Shown: in pieces, positions 18,780-26,638 of the stretch
Position numbering within the stretch: position 1 is the first letter of the stretch
Layout of the letters: each line of letters begins with the position of its first letter
Assembly: GCF_947500065.1 (NCBI RefSeq)
Contig: NZ_CANMQT010000004.1
Location: forward strand, 62,001-126,000
Length of the DNA: 64,000 bases
Direction: 5' to 3'
Origin: an uncultured Aquimarina sp.
GTDB taxonomy: Bacteria > Bacteroidota > Bacteroidia > Flavobacteriales > Flavobacteriaceae
Made by a program: the position numbers and the translations under genes
The notes under the pieces: generated by a model
Told to the model about the DNA's origin: nothing
What the model saw: the letters and a program-made list of their open reading frames with translations, nothing else
The model's database searches: none

Positions 18780-19673
18780 CTAATCCTTACCCGCTTTAAA
18801 CAAAAAGTCTTTTTCCTGTTTGGTTAAGCTATCATATCCACTTTTACTAATTTTATCAAGTATTGCGTCTATTTCAGCTTGATTGGGGTTTTTAACGGTA
18901 GCTGATGATGTTTTTTTAGCAGCGTTTTTTGATTTCTTAGCTTTATGCACCGTTTTTAAGGGGCTCTTCTTTCTTGGCTTAAAAAGACTTACGATGGCAT
19001 CCATGAATTTCTCAAACCAACTCCCTATATCATTTCCTTTCTTGAGTTGACTAGCATATAAATAACCAAATAATGCACCTCCTAAATGCGCTATATGTCC
19101 TCCTGCATTACCAGCAGGTATTTGGATAATATCTAGTATCACGAAAAAAGCTGCTATCCACCAAAACTTAACACTTCCTATAAACATTAATCGAATAGAC
19201 ATATGAGGTATATAAGTAGCTGTAGCTATTAATATCGCCATTACAGAAGCGGAAGCTCCTAACAAAACAGAATCCCCAACTTCAGAAAATGCCGGAAACA
19301 AATTATAAGACAGCATATAAAGTAATGCCCCAAAAATCGCACCTAAAAAATAAACCGTTAATACTCGCTTTCCTGTGAGATAAGAGACAAAATATCTTCC
19401 AGAAAAGTACAAAATAATCATATTAGATGCTATATGCCAAAATCCACTATGCAAAAAAGCATAGGTGATTATTGACCAAGGTTTTGTCAAAAAATCATTA
19501 AACTCCTTTGGAAAAACAAACCAGTCCATCAAAAAGCCACTGGAAGCATTAAACAAAAAAGCAAAAGTGTTTAAAAGATAAAACGATACAAACACAACGA
19601 CATTGATCACTATCAATTTCTCAATGATCGTAAACTTCTTAAACTTCAATTTTAAATCGTCTATCTGTGACAT
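18780..19673 (-). CDS. Rhomboid family intramembrane serine protease (second of two)
   Basis: 297 residues with about six membrane segments. The catalytic serine lies in GASASVMA (Ser141) and the histidine in GHIAHLGG (His196), the rhomboid Ser-His dyad. A lysine-rich cytosolic tail (about 230-297) follows. The ATG at 19673 overlaps the TAA of the upstream rhomboid gene as TAATG; the TTG at 19682 is less likely. It cleaves membrane proteins within the bilayer; substrates are unknown. Confidence 0.92.
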   Translation of the reverse strand: MSQIDDLKLKFKKFTIIEKLIVINVVVFVSFYLLNTFAFLFNASSGFLMDWFVFPKEFNDFLTKPWSIITYAFLHSGFWHIASNMIILYFSGRYFVSYLTGKRVLTVYFLGAIFGALLYMLSYNLFPAFSEVGDSVLLGASASVMAILIATATYIPHMSIRLMFIGSVKFWWIAAFFVILDIIQIPAGNAGGHIAHLGGALFGYLYASQLKKGNDIGSWFEKFMDAIVSLFKPRKKSPLKTVHKAKKSKNAAKKTSSATVKNPNQAEIDAILDKISKSGYDSLTKQEKDFLFKAGKD

Positions 19674-20431
19674 TAATTCCAACGATTTTTATTAAACGAA
19701 TTCTTTTTCCAGTACCACATTGTAATAAATCCTATTATTGCTCCACCTATATGTGCCCAATGCGCTACATTAGTAGCCCCATAAATACTTTGACCAGTAA
19801 TTCCTCCAAACAAATCCAACGCGAAATATCCAGCTACTAAATATTTTGCCTTAATCGGAATTGGAATAAACATAATGTACAAAGGTAAATTAGGATACAA
19901 CACAGCGAAAGCTGCTATAACTCCAGAAATTGCACCAGAAGCACCAACCATAGGCGTTAAATACGAACCTAACATTTGTTGTGTTACTTCTTGAGGAATA
20001 TCAGGATACACTACATATTTCCCTGTTACTAAAGCATTATTCAAAAAATCCTCAATTTGTATTGCCGAAAACCCTGCTTCTTGATACGCCTGATATCCTG
20101 GTAAAAACTGAAAATATGTAAAAAGTATTTGTAATCCTGCTGCTCCAAGTCCAGATGAGAAATACAAAAACAAAAACTTTTTCTGTCCTATAGAATATTC
20201 CAAATGGCTTCCAAACATATACAACATAAACATATTAAAAAATATGTGAGTAAATGTAGTTTGACTATGCATAAACATGTGCGTAATGATTTGCCATACC
20301 TCGAAATTCTCGTTCTTCGGAAACCATAATGCAAATAATCGAAAAGCCGTATCCCCTAAACTCAATGCTCCTACGAAAAAGATCACATTGATTATTAATA
20401 AAGTCTTTACTGTATCTGTAATTCTACCCAT
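19673..20431 (-). CDS. Rhomboid family intramembrane serine protease (first of two)
   Basis: 252 residues, about six membrane segments. The active-site serine lies in MVGASGAISGV and the histidine in AHWAHIGGAIIGF. An insertion of about 45 residues between membrane segments (around 105-150) is absent from the neighbouring rhomboid, so the two are not recent duplicates. It is coupled by TAATG to the second rhomboid and lies 6 bp after mutL. Confidence 0.93.
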   Translation of the reverse strand: MGRITDTVKTLLIINVIFFVGALSLGDTAFRLFALWFPKNENFEVWQIITHMFMHSQTTFTHIFFNMFMLYMFGSHLEYSIGQKKFLFLYFSSGLGAAGLQILFTYFQFLPGYQAYQEAGFSAIQIEDFLNNALVTGKYVVYPDIPQEVTQQMLGSYLTPMVGASGAISGVIAAFAVLYPNLPLYIMFIPIPIKAKYLVAGYFALDLFGGITGQSIYGATNVAHWAHIGGAIIGFITMWYWKKNSFNKNRWN

Positions 20432-20437
20432 CTACTC

Positions 20438-22315
20438 TTAAAATTTTTTATCTATATCATCTACTGTTAACGTGATGAATGTTGGCTTATTATCTGGTGT
20501 CACTGTTGGTTCTGTACACGCAAAAAGGCTATTTACGATATGTTGCTGTTGTTCTTTGGCTAAATCTACTCCTGTTCTTACTGCAATACTACCAGAAATA
20601 GATCTTGCCAATAAGTCTGTTAATGAAAAACCACTATCTGGTACTTCTTGTTCAATATCGCTTACCAACTTCTCCAAAAGCACAGAAACTTCACTTTCTG
20701 TAGTTACTGTAGGAATTCCTGAAATAGAAACTTCTTCTCCGGCAATTTCTCCAAAAACAAAACCCGTATTTTCTAAATGCTCTCGCACAGATTTTAATAA
20801 CTCTATTTCTTGTTTAGAAAAGGATAACTTTAGTGGAAACAACAACTGCTGACTCACAGCACTAGCCATTGTAATATTGCGTAAGACCTCCTCATATAAC
20901 ACCCTCTGATGCGCTCTGTGCTGATTAATAATCACCATACCACTCTTAATAGTAGTTACAATATATTTTCGTCTTAACTGATATGTTGTATTATGTTCTA
21001 ACTCCGCCTGTTGATCTCCATTAAACAAAGAACCCGTTACCTCAGCACTCTCAAACTGTATAGAAGAAAAATCACTTTCGGTAGGTTTAGAAGGTATTTC
21101 TGTGGTATCCAAACCAGCATATAGGTTTTCCCAACTACCCGCTGATTCTTTCTTAAAACTCGTATAACTTTTAGTTGAAGAAAATGATGAATCTTCTTTC
21201 TTTTCTTCTTTAAATGGATTAAAACTTCGATCCACCTCTATGGTAGGAGTTTTGACTATTTTACTTTTATATTCATATGGAGTATCCATAGATGAATCCC
21301 TATTAAAATCCAGCACTGGTGCCACATTAAACTGCCCTAAACTATGTTTTATAGTAGAACGTAGCATTGCGTATAATGCATGTTCATCATCAAATTTAAT
21401 TTCAGTTTTTGTGGGATGAATATTGATATCAATTGATGTAGGGTCTACTGTAAGGTAAATAAAATAACTAGGATGTGTTTTTTCTTTCAGCAGTCCTTCG
21501 AATGCAGAGTTCACTCCGTGATTGAGATAAGCACTCTTAATAAATCTATTATTGACAAAGAAAAATTGTTCTCCTCGAGTTCGCTTAGCATATTCAGGTT
21601 TACACACAAATCCAGTAATACTAACTAAGTCAGTTTCTTCATCGACAGGTACTAGTTTTTCGTTGGTTTTTCCTCCAAAAATATGTACAATTCGTTGACG
21701 ACAGTTAGAAATTGGCAAACTAAACACCTCACTATTATTGTGATACATATCGAATTTAATATCAGAGTGCACCATTGCAACCCTATGAAACTCATCGATA
21801 ATATGACGTAATTCTACCGTATTTGATTTTAGAAAATTACGACGTGCAGGAATATTATAAAACAGATTCTTAACGCTGATAGAAGTTCCTTTTGGAACTA
21901 CACATACTTCTTGTGAAGTCACCTCGCTACCTTCTATTTTGATTTCTGTTCCTACTTCATCATCCTCTTGTTTGGTTTTTAGTTCTACATGCGCAATGGC
22001 AGCAATGGAGGCGAGTGCTTCTCCTCTAAACCCTTTGGTATCTAGTTGAAATAAGTCTTCTGCTGTTTTTATTTTTGAAGTGGCGTGTCGTTCAAAACTA
22101 AGTCGAGCATCTGTAACGCTCATGCCCATTCCGTCATCAATTACTTGAATCAGTGTTTTTCCTGCTTCTTTAATAATTAATTTAATATGAGTCGCCTTAG
22201 CGTCAATTGCATTTTCTAATAGTTCTTTAACTACAGAAGCTGGTCTTTGCACTACCTCTCCGGCAGCTATTTGATTAGCTACATGATCCGGTAATAGTTG
22301 TATGATATCTGACAT
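20438..22315 (-). CDS. mutL: DNA mismatch repair protein MutL
   Basis: 625 residues. The GHKL ATPase N-terminus is intact: ELLENAIDA (31-39), DDGMGM (60-65), GFRGEALASI (95-104). A variable linker (about 335-440) precedes the C-terminal dimerisation domain. The endonuclease motif expected as DQHAxxExxxxE reads INQHRAHQRVLYEE (463-476), and the late CPHGRP-like motif is CTEPTVTPDNKP. The nuclease centre therefore looks degenerate, although the ATPase is complete. It couples MutS recognition to downstream repair. It is followed by two rhomboid genes 6 bp on. Confidence 0.94.
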   Translation of the reverse strand: MSDIIQLLPDHVANQIAAGEVVQRPASVVKELLENAIDAKATHIKLIIKEAGKTLIQVIDDGMGMSVTDARLSFERHATSKIKTAEDLFQLDTKGFRGEALASIAAIAHVELKTKQEDDEVGTEIKIEGSEVTSQEVCVVPKGTSISVKNLFYNIPARRNFLKSNTVELRHIIDEFHRVAMVHSDIKFDMYHNNSEVFSLPISNCRQRIVHIFGGKTNEKLVPVDEETDLVSITGFVCKPEYAKRTRGEQFFFVNNRFIKSAYLNHGVNSAFEGLLKEKTHPSYFIYLTVDPTSIDINIHPTKTEIKFDDEHALYAMLRSTIKHSLGQFNVAPVLDFNRDSSMDTPYEYKSKIVKTPTIEVDRSFNPFKEEKKEDSSFSSTKSYTSFKKESAGSWENLYAGLDTTEIPSKPTESDFSSIQFESAEVTGSLFNGDQQAELEHNTTYQLRRKYIVTTIKSGMVIINQHRAHQRVLYEEVLRNITMASAVSQQLLFPLKLSFSKQEIELLKSVREHLENTGFVFGEIAGEEVSISGIPTVTTESEVSVLLEKLVSDIEQEVPDSGFSLTDLLARSISGSIAVRTGVDLAKEQQQHIVNSLFACTEPTVTPDNKPTFITLTVDDIDKKF

Positions 22316-22609
22316 TTATTGTCGGGCAGTAAATATGGATAAATCAAAATCAATTAAATATAAAAAGACGAAGATTAGCACAGCTGCAATATAAATGACT
22401 CTTTTGTTTATTTCTCTATTTCCTCGATTACGGCTCGATTTCCGATCTTCGCTCCATTGAGACCCAAAGTCAATTGCATTTCTGGTATCACGATATTTAG
22501 CAATTCTATTTTCAAAATCATAGATATTTCCTTCACTCTTACCTTTATAATACCGTGGAGTATAGTTATATCTTCGATTTGTTTTTCTCTTAGGGATACT
22601 TAATTTCAC
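22316..22609 (-). CDS. Small basic membrane-anchored protein next to mutL
   Basis: 97 residues from a GTG at 22609. Six bases before it is GGAG (in AAAGGAG), a rare clear Shine-Dalgarno sequence in this window that decides this start over the TTG at 22639. The N-terminus is basic and tyrosine-rich (RRYNYTPRYYKGK), and one membrane segment ends the protein (YIAAVLIFVFLYLIDFDL). Similar Flavobacterial proteins have, as I recall, been labelled 'riboflavin synthase subunit beta'; no such domain is visible. It ends 1 bp before the mutL ATG, suggesting coupling. Confidence 0.75.
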   Translation of the reverse strand: MKLSIPKRKTNRRYNYTPRYYKGKSEGNIYDFENRIAKYRDTRNAIDFGSQWSEDRKSSRNRGNREINKRVIYIAAVLIFVFLYLIDFDLSIFTARQ

Positions 22610-22773
22610 GTGCTGCTCCTTTCTTTTTATATTATCCAAATATACTTAAAAATGCAAAGTAATCTAAAGCTTTTAGCATTACAATAACATTGAAATATTA
22701 ACAGCAAGGATAATGCCGTTTTTTAAAATCTGGAAAAGAGAGGGATTATATTAACTAAAGAGAATATGACTTC

Positions 22774-23271
22774 CTAAAACTTAGCATTTTTACGCAATTG
22801 TGCCATTTTTATGGCTGCGATAGCCGCTTCTGTACCTTTATTACCGTGTTTACCACCTGCACGATCTATTGATTGTTGCATATTATTATCTGTAAGTACA
22901 CAAAAGATAACAGGAATATCGTTTTGGATATTTAAATCTTTAATTCCTTGAGTAACTCCTTCACACACAAAATCAAAATGTTTTGTTTCTCCTTGAATAA
23001 CACTACCTATAGCTATAACAGCATCCAGCATATCATAAGATTCCTGCATTTTCTTACAGCCATAGATCAGCTCAAAACTTCCAGGAACGTTCCATCTAAC
23101 AATGTTTTCTTTTATTGCTCCACAATCTATTAAAGCATCAAAAGCACCTTGAAAAAGACCTTCTGTTATAGTTTCATTCCACTCTGAAACAACAATCCCA
23201 AACCGAAAATTTTTCGAGTTTGGGATCGTAGCTTTATCGTATTGAGATAAATTTTTATTTTCTGTAGCCAT
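22774..23271 (-). CDS. ribH: 6,7-dimethyl-8-ribityllumazine synthase
   Basis: 165 residues, normal length. It has the substrate loop VSEWNETITEGL, VPGSFELIYGCKK, IGSVIQGETKHFDFVCEGV with the catalytic His, and HGNKGTEAAIAAIKM at the end. It condenses 5-amino-6-ribitylaminouracil with 3,4-dihydroxy-2-butanone 4-phosphate in riboflavin synthesis and forms icosahedral or pentameric assemblies. No other rib gene is nearby. Confidence 0.96.
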   Translation of the reverse strand: MATENKNLSQYDKATIPNSKNFRFGIVVSEWNETITEGLFQGAFDALIDCGAIKENIVRWNVPGSFELIYGCKKMQESYDMLDAVIAIGSVIQGETKHFDFVCEGVTQGIKDLNIQNDIPVIFCVLTDNNMQQSIDRAGGKHGNKGTEAAIAAIKMAQLRKNAKF

Positions 23272-23293
23272 GTTTGGTTGACTGTTTATTGTT

Positions 23294-23314
23294 GATAGTC
23301 GATAGTCGATAGTT
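23294..23314. repeat. Three tandem heptamers in the ribH upstream gap
   Basis: gatagtc, gatagtc, gatagtt follow one another in the 92-bp gap between ribH and the TPR gene. The rest of the gap is also low in complexity (aactaagaactaaaaacc). It looks like slipped-strand repeat growth rather than a regulatory site. Confidence 0.6.
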
Positions 23315-23363
23315 TTTATGACTTTGTTTTAAAAACTAAGAACTAAAAACCAACAACTGTAAA

Positions 23364-24137
23364 CTACTTAAGCATTCCTTGAGCTCTTCCTAAGTGTACA
23401 TCAGCTTGATTAGCTTCTACACTTTTAGAAAACTCTTCTTTTATTCTTTCTAAATACGTAATTGCTACTTCTGGTTTACCTAAAGAAATTGCAGTAATTG
23501 CAGATTTAAGTAAAAATCTAGGAGTAGTAAAATCATTTGTCTTAGCTTTTACCGCTTTCTGATAATATGAAAACGCCTCATCCATTTGATCCAACTGAGC
23601 AAAAGCATCTCCTATTCCTCCTAATGCTAAAGGACCTAGCATTTCATCATCACTCTTAAACTTATCCAGGTAATCGATAGCTTCTTGATACTTTTTCATA
23701 TTAAGGTATGAAAAACCTGCATAGTAATTAGAAAGATTAGCTGCCTTAGTACCACTGTAGTTTTCTATAATCTCTAAGAATCCGTATTTACCATCTCCTC
23801 CATTAAGAGCTAGTGTATATAAAGAATCACTAAGAGTAGTATTTCCATTTACTGCATTATCAAAATATTCTTGCGCTTTAAACATCTCATTAGATGCTTC
23901 TAACTCTTTTGGCTCCTGAATATATTTCTGATATCCAAGATATCCTAAAACTACAACAGCGATAGCACCAACAATGATAAATATATATTTTTGATTAGCA
24001 GCAACCCATTCTTCAGTTCGGGAAGCACCTTCATCTAAAGTATTAAATACCTCAGCAGTTGTAGAATTGTCTTCTAATTGCTCTACCTCTTCTGCTTTAT
24101 TTTTTGGTTTGTATCCTCGTTTCTTATAAGTTGCCAT
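23364..24137 (-). CDS. Membrane-anchored tetratricopeptide repeat protein (YfgM-like layout)
   Basis: 257 residues. A charged N-terminus of about 50 residues precedes one membrane segment (about 51-70, IFIIVGAIAVVVLGYLGYQ). The C-terminal helical region contains at least three TPR-like units, such as YYAGFSYLNMKKYQEAIDYL and DAFAQLDQMDEAFSYYQKAV. The layout matches the YfgM/TPR_21 group that assists envelope protein handling next to SecYEG, but this is inferred. It is the first gene of the leftward run and diverges from recF. Confidence 0.82.
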   Translation of the reverse strand: MATYKKRGYKPKNKAEEVEQLEDNSTTAEVFNTLDEGASRTEEWVAANQKYIFIIVGAIAVVVLGYLGYQKYIQEPKELEASNEMFKAQEYFDNAVNGNTTLSDSLYTLALNGGDGKYGFLEIIENYSGTKAANLSNYYAGFSYLNMKKYQEAIDYLDKFKSDDEMLGPLALGGIGDAFAQLDQMDEAFSYYQKAVKAKTNDFTTPRFLLKSAITAISLGKPEVAITYLERIKEEFSKSVEANQADVHLGRAQGMLK

Positions 24138-24273
24138 AAATTATATTTAATGAACGGCAAAAATAAAATTTTTATTCATAATTAAAAGCGAAAATATTTG
24201 TTATTTTTCAATAATTTGCACTTCTTATTTGAGAATTTCTAAAAAGTCGCGACTTGCTGACGATCAGTAATTT

Positions 24274-25359
24274 ATGATTCTAAAATCACTTTCTTTAATC
24301 AATTATAAAAATTTTGAATCGGTTAATTTCGAATTTGACGATAAGATTAATTGTCTTGTTGGCCACAATGGAGTGGGAAAAACTAATATTCTGGATGCTA
24401 TTTATCATTTGTCTTTCGGAAAAAGTTATTTTAATCCAATTACTAGTCAAAATATAAAGCATGATACCGATTTCTTTGTTATTGAAGGGTTATATGAAAA
24501 ACTAGATCGAGAAGAAAAAGTAATCGTAAGTGCAAAAAGAAGTCAGAAAAAAGTAATAAAGCGAAATAGCAAAGCCTACGATACTTTTAGCGAACACATA
24601 GGCTTTCTTCCTCTTGTTATTATTTCTCCAGCTGATAGAGATCTCATTACAGATGGAAGCGATACTCGTCGTAAATTCATAGATGGTGTGATTTCTCAGA
24701 GTGACACCGCTTATCTTTCTTCTTTATTAAAGTATAGCAAGGTGGTTTCTCAGCGTAATTCACTTTTAAAATATTTTGCTGCAAACAATACATTTGACCC
24801 CACTACTTTAGAAATCTACAATCAGCAACTAAATGAACTGGGAAGTATTATTTATAAAAAAAGAACTACTTTTCTTGAGACATTTATTCCTATTTTCATA
24901 AGTCGTTATGAAGCGATTAGTTCTGGCAAAGAATCTGTAGCATTGCGTTATCAAAGTAAATTATCACAAACTGATTTGCTAACACTTTTAGAACAAAACA
25001 TAGCTAAGGACAGAATGCTGCAATATACCAGTGTAGGAGTACACAAAGATGATTTGTCTTTTGAGATCGAAGGTCATCCTATAAAGAAGTTTGGAAGTCA
25101 AGGACAACAAAAATCATTTTTAATAGCGTTAAAACTCGCTCAGTTTGACTTTATAAAAAAACAAAGCCAGGTGAATCCATTGTTATTATTAGATGATATT
25201 TTTGATAAACTGGATGAACAACGCGTAGAACATATCATACAACTTGTAGATGATCAAAATTTTGGACAACTTTTTATCAGTGACACTCATGCAGATCGTA
25301 CAGAAAATGTGGTAAAAAAAATATCTCAGTCCTATAAGATTATTAAGCTTGGATTGTAA
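24274..25359 (+). CDS. recF: DNA replication and repair protein RecF
   Basis: 361 residues. Walker [10 protein letters not shown] is at residues 30-38, the ABC signature is [14 protein letters not shown], and Walker B is [15 protein letters not shown]. This is the RecF arrangement of an SMC-like ATPase without the long coiled coil. It loads RecA at gaps with RecO and RecR. A lipoprotein and a DUF721 gene follow closely on the same strand. Confidence 0.95.
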   Translation: MILKSLSLINYKNFESVNFEFDDKINCLVGHNGVGKTNILDAIYHLSFGKSYFNPITSQNIKHDTDFFVIEGLYEKLDREEKVIVSAKRSQKKVIKRNSKAYDTFSEHIGFLPLVIISPADRDLITDGSDTRRKFIDGVISQSDTAYLSSLLKYSKVVSQRNSLLKYFAANNTFDPTTLEIYNQQLNELGSIIYKKRTTFLETFIPIFISRYEAISSGKESVALRYQSKLSQTDLLTLLEQNIAKDRMLQYTSVGVHKDDLSFEIEGHPIKKFGSQGQQKSFLIALKLAQFDFIKKQSQVNPLLLLDDIFDKLDEQRVEHIIQLVDDQNFGQLFISDTHADRTENVVKKISQSYKIIKLGL

Positions 25360-25373
25360 CAAAAAGAAAACCT

Positions 25374-25787
25374 ATGTTAAAAAACTGTATTTATATATTC
25401 GCACTTCTATTAGTTTCTTGTTCGAAACCGGATCCAAAAGAATATATCAAACATCTCTCTGGATATTGGGAAATCGAAAAGGTAATTACATCTGATGGTG
25501 TTGAAAAACAATACAATTTCAATCAAAGCATTGATTTTTTTGAAGTAACTAATATGGAAGGTATTCGTAAAAAAGTACAGCCACAATTAAACGGCAATTT
25601 TATAGCAACAAGAGATAGTGAAACCTTTACATTAGTTATCGAAAATGACAGTTTAAGAATACATTATAAAACCCCATTATCAACTTGGAAAGAAACATTG
25701 ATTTCTGCCAAAGAAAATCAGATAATCCTGCTAAATGACGCAGGAAACCTTTACTTTTACAAACCATACACAAAGATTGAATTATAA
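25374..25787 (+). CDS. Small lipoprotein, lipocalin-like fold suspected
   Basis: 137 residues. The lipobox is ALLLVSCSK. The mature part begins with a KHLSGYWEIEKV strand and then alternates short beta-like stretches (ETFTLVIENDSLRIHY, NLYFYKPY), the pattern of lipocalin-like Bacteroidota lipoproteins. No catalytic motif is seen. It begins 14 bp after recF and ends one base before the DUF721 gene. Confidence 0.75.
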   Translation: MLKNCIYIFALLLVSCSKPDPKEYIKHLSGYWEIEKVITSDGVEKQYNFNQSIDFFEVTNMEGIRKKVQPQLNGNFIATRDSETFTLVIENDSLRIHYKTPLSTWKETLISAKENQIILLNDAGNLYFYKPYTKIEL

Positions 25788-26084
25788 ATGGCAAGGCGAC
25801 AAAATGATCTCCAAAGCATAAACAACGTTCTCAAAGATTTTGTGAGCGAAAACAAACTTCAGAAAGGCCTGGACAAGGTCGAGGTGCGTGATATTTGGGA
25901 ACAAATTATGGGTCCTGCCATTAATAAATATACCAGAAATATTAAACTGGACCGCGAAACATTATTCATAGAACTTACCTCTTCTGTACTTAGAGAAGAA
26001 CTAAGCTATGGGAAAGAAAAAATCATCAGTAATCTGAATGAAGCTTTAGGCAGAGAGCTAATCAAGAAACTAGTTTTGCGCTAG
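25788..26084 (+). CDS. DUF721 / DciA-like protein
   Basis: 98 residues. The KH-like DUF721 core is visible: VEVRDIWEQIMGPAINKYTRNIKLDRETLFIEL in two halves, then SSVLREELSYGKEKIISNLNE. DciA relatives load the replicative helicase in bacteria without DnaC, so a link to the dnaB at 54.1-55.7 kb is plausible. The gene abuts the lipoprotein stop. It overlaps the convergent thioesterase gene by 15 bp at the 3' ends. Confidence 0.83.
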   Translation: MARRQNDLQSINNVLKDFVSENKLQKGLDKVEVRDIWEQIMGPAINKYTRNIKLDRETLFIELTSSVLREELSYGKEKIISNLNEALGRELIKKLVLR

Positions 26085-26462
26085 TCTATCCTTTACGAAT
26101 TCAATTTTGGTCTTACCGTGTGGTGAAGGTTTTCCGTTCTCATCAAGATTGACCATAGTAATCTTTTCTACTTTAATAATTGTTTTTCGAGTTAGCTTAT
26201 TTCTAACTTCACAAGTTAAAATTAAAGATGATCTTCCAAACTTTACTACATCCATTCCTATTTCTACAATATCACCCTGAACAGCAGAACTGACAAAATT
26301 TATTTCTGACATAAATTTTGTTACTACCCTTTTACTTTCTAACTGAATAACTGCATAGAGCGCAGCTTCTTCATCTATCCATTCTAATAATCTTCCTCCA
26401 AATAATGTTTCATTCGGGTTTAGATCACCCGGTTTCACAATCTTTCTAGTGTGGTATCTCAT
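26070..26462 (-). CDS. Acyl-CoA thioesterase, hotdog fold
   Basis: 130 residues. The active-site region is NPNETLFGGRLLEWIDEEAA (YciA/acyl-CoA hydrolase type, with the conserved Asn, GG and Asp). VVTKFMSEINFVSSAVQGD and VEKITMVNLDENGKP follow, all expected for hotdog acyl-CoA thioesterases. It hydrolyses acyl-CoA to fatty acid and CoA; the chain preference cannot be read from sequence. The 3' end overlaps the DUF721 gene by 15 bp. Confidence 0.9.
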   Translation of the reverse strand: MRYHTRKIVKPGDLNPNETLFGGRLLEWIDEEAALYAVIQLESKRVVTKFMSEINFVSSAVQGDIVEIGMDVVKFGRSSLILTCEVRNKLTRKTIIKVEKITMVNLDENGKPSPHGKTKIEFVKDRLAQN

Positions 26463-26479
26463 ATTCCTTTACTTTCGTA

Positions 26480-26487
26480 CAAAGTTA
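26480..26487 (-). promoter_or_regulatory. Possible -7 element (TAACTTTG) for the thioesterase
   Basis: TAACTTTG on the minus strand matches TAnnTTTG, 17 bases before the ATG. No TTTG -33 box is found at the usual distance. Confidence 0.35.
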
Positions 26488-26638
26488 CTAAAACACCTGA
26501 TTTTTTCTATAGATTTATAGCTCTTAGGAAAGAATTATCTTATTCGAAATTTCACTAAAGAATTACTGCTAAATTAGAAAATTTGAATACAGAATGTTAC
26601 AACTTACATATTTTAATACCAAAGAAGGTTTATCTATT

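Noticed and set aside
22602-22612. tttcacgtg, a half match to the parS centromere site
   Set aside because: Only the left half matches, the right half does not, and it lies at the start of a small coding gene far from parAB.
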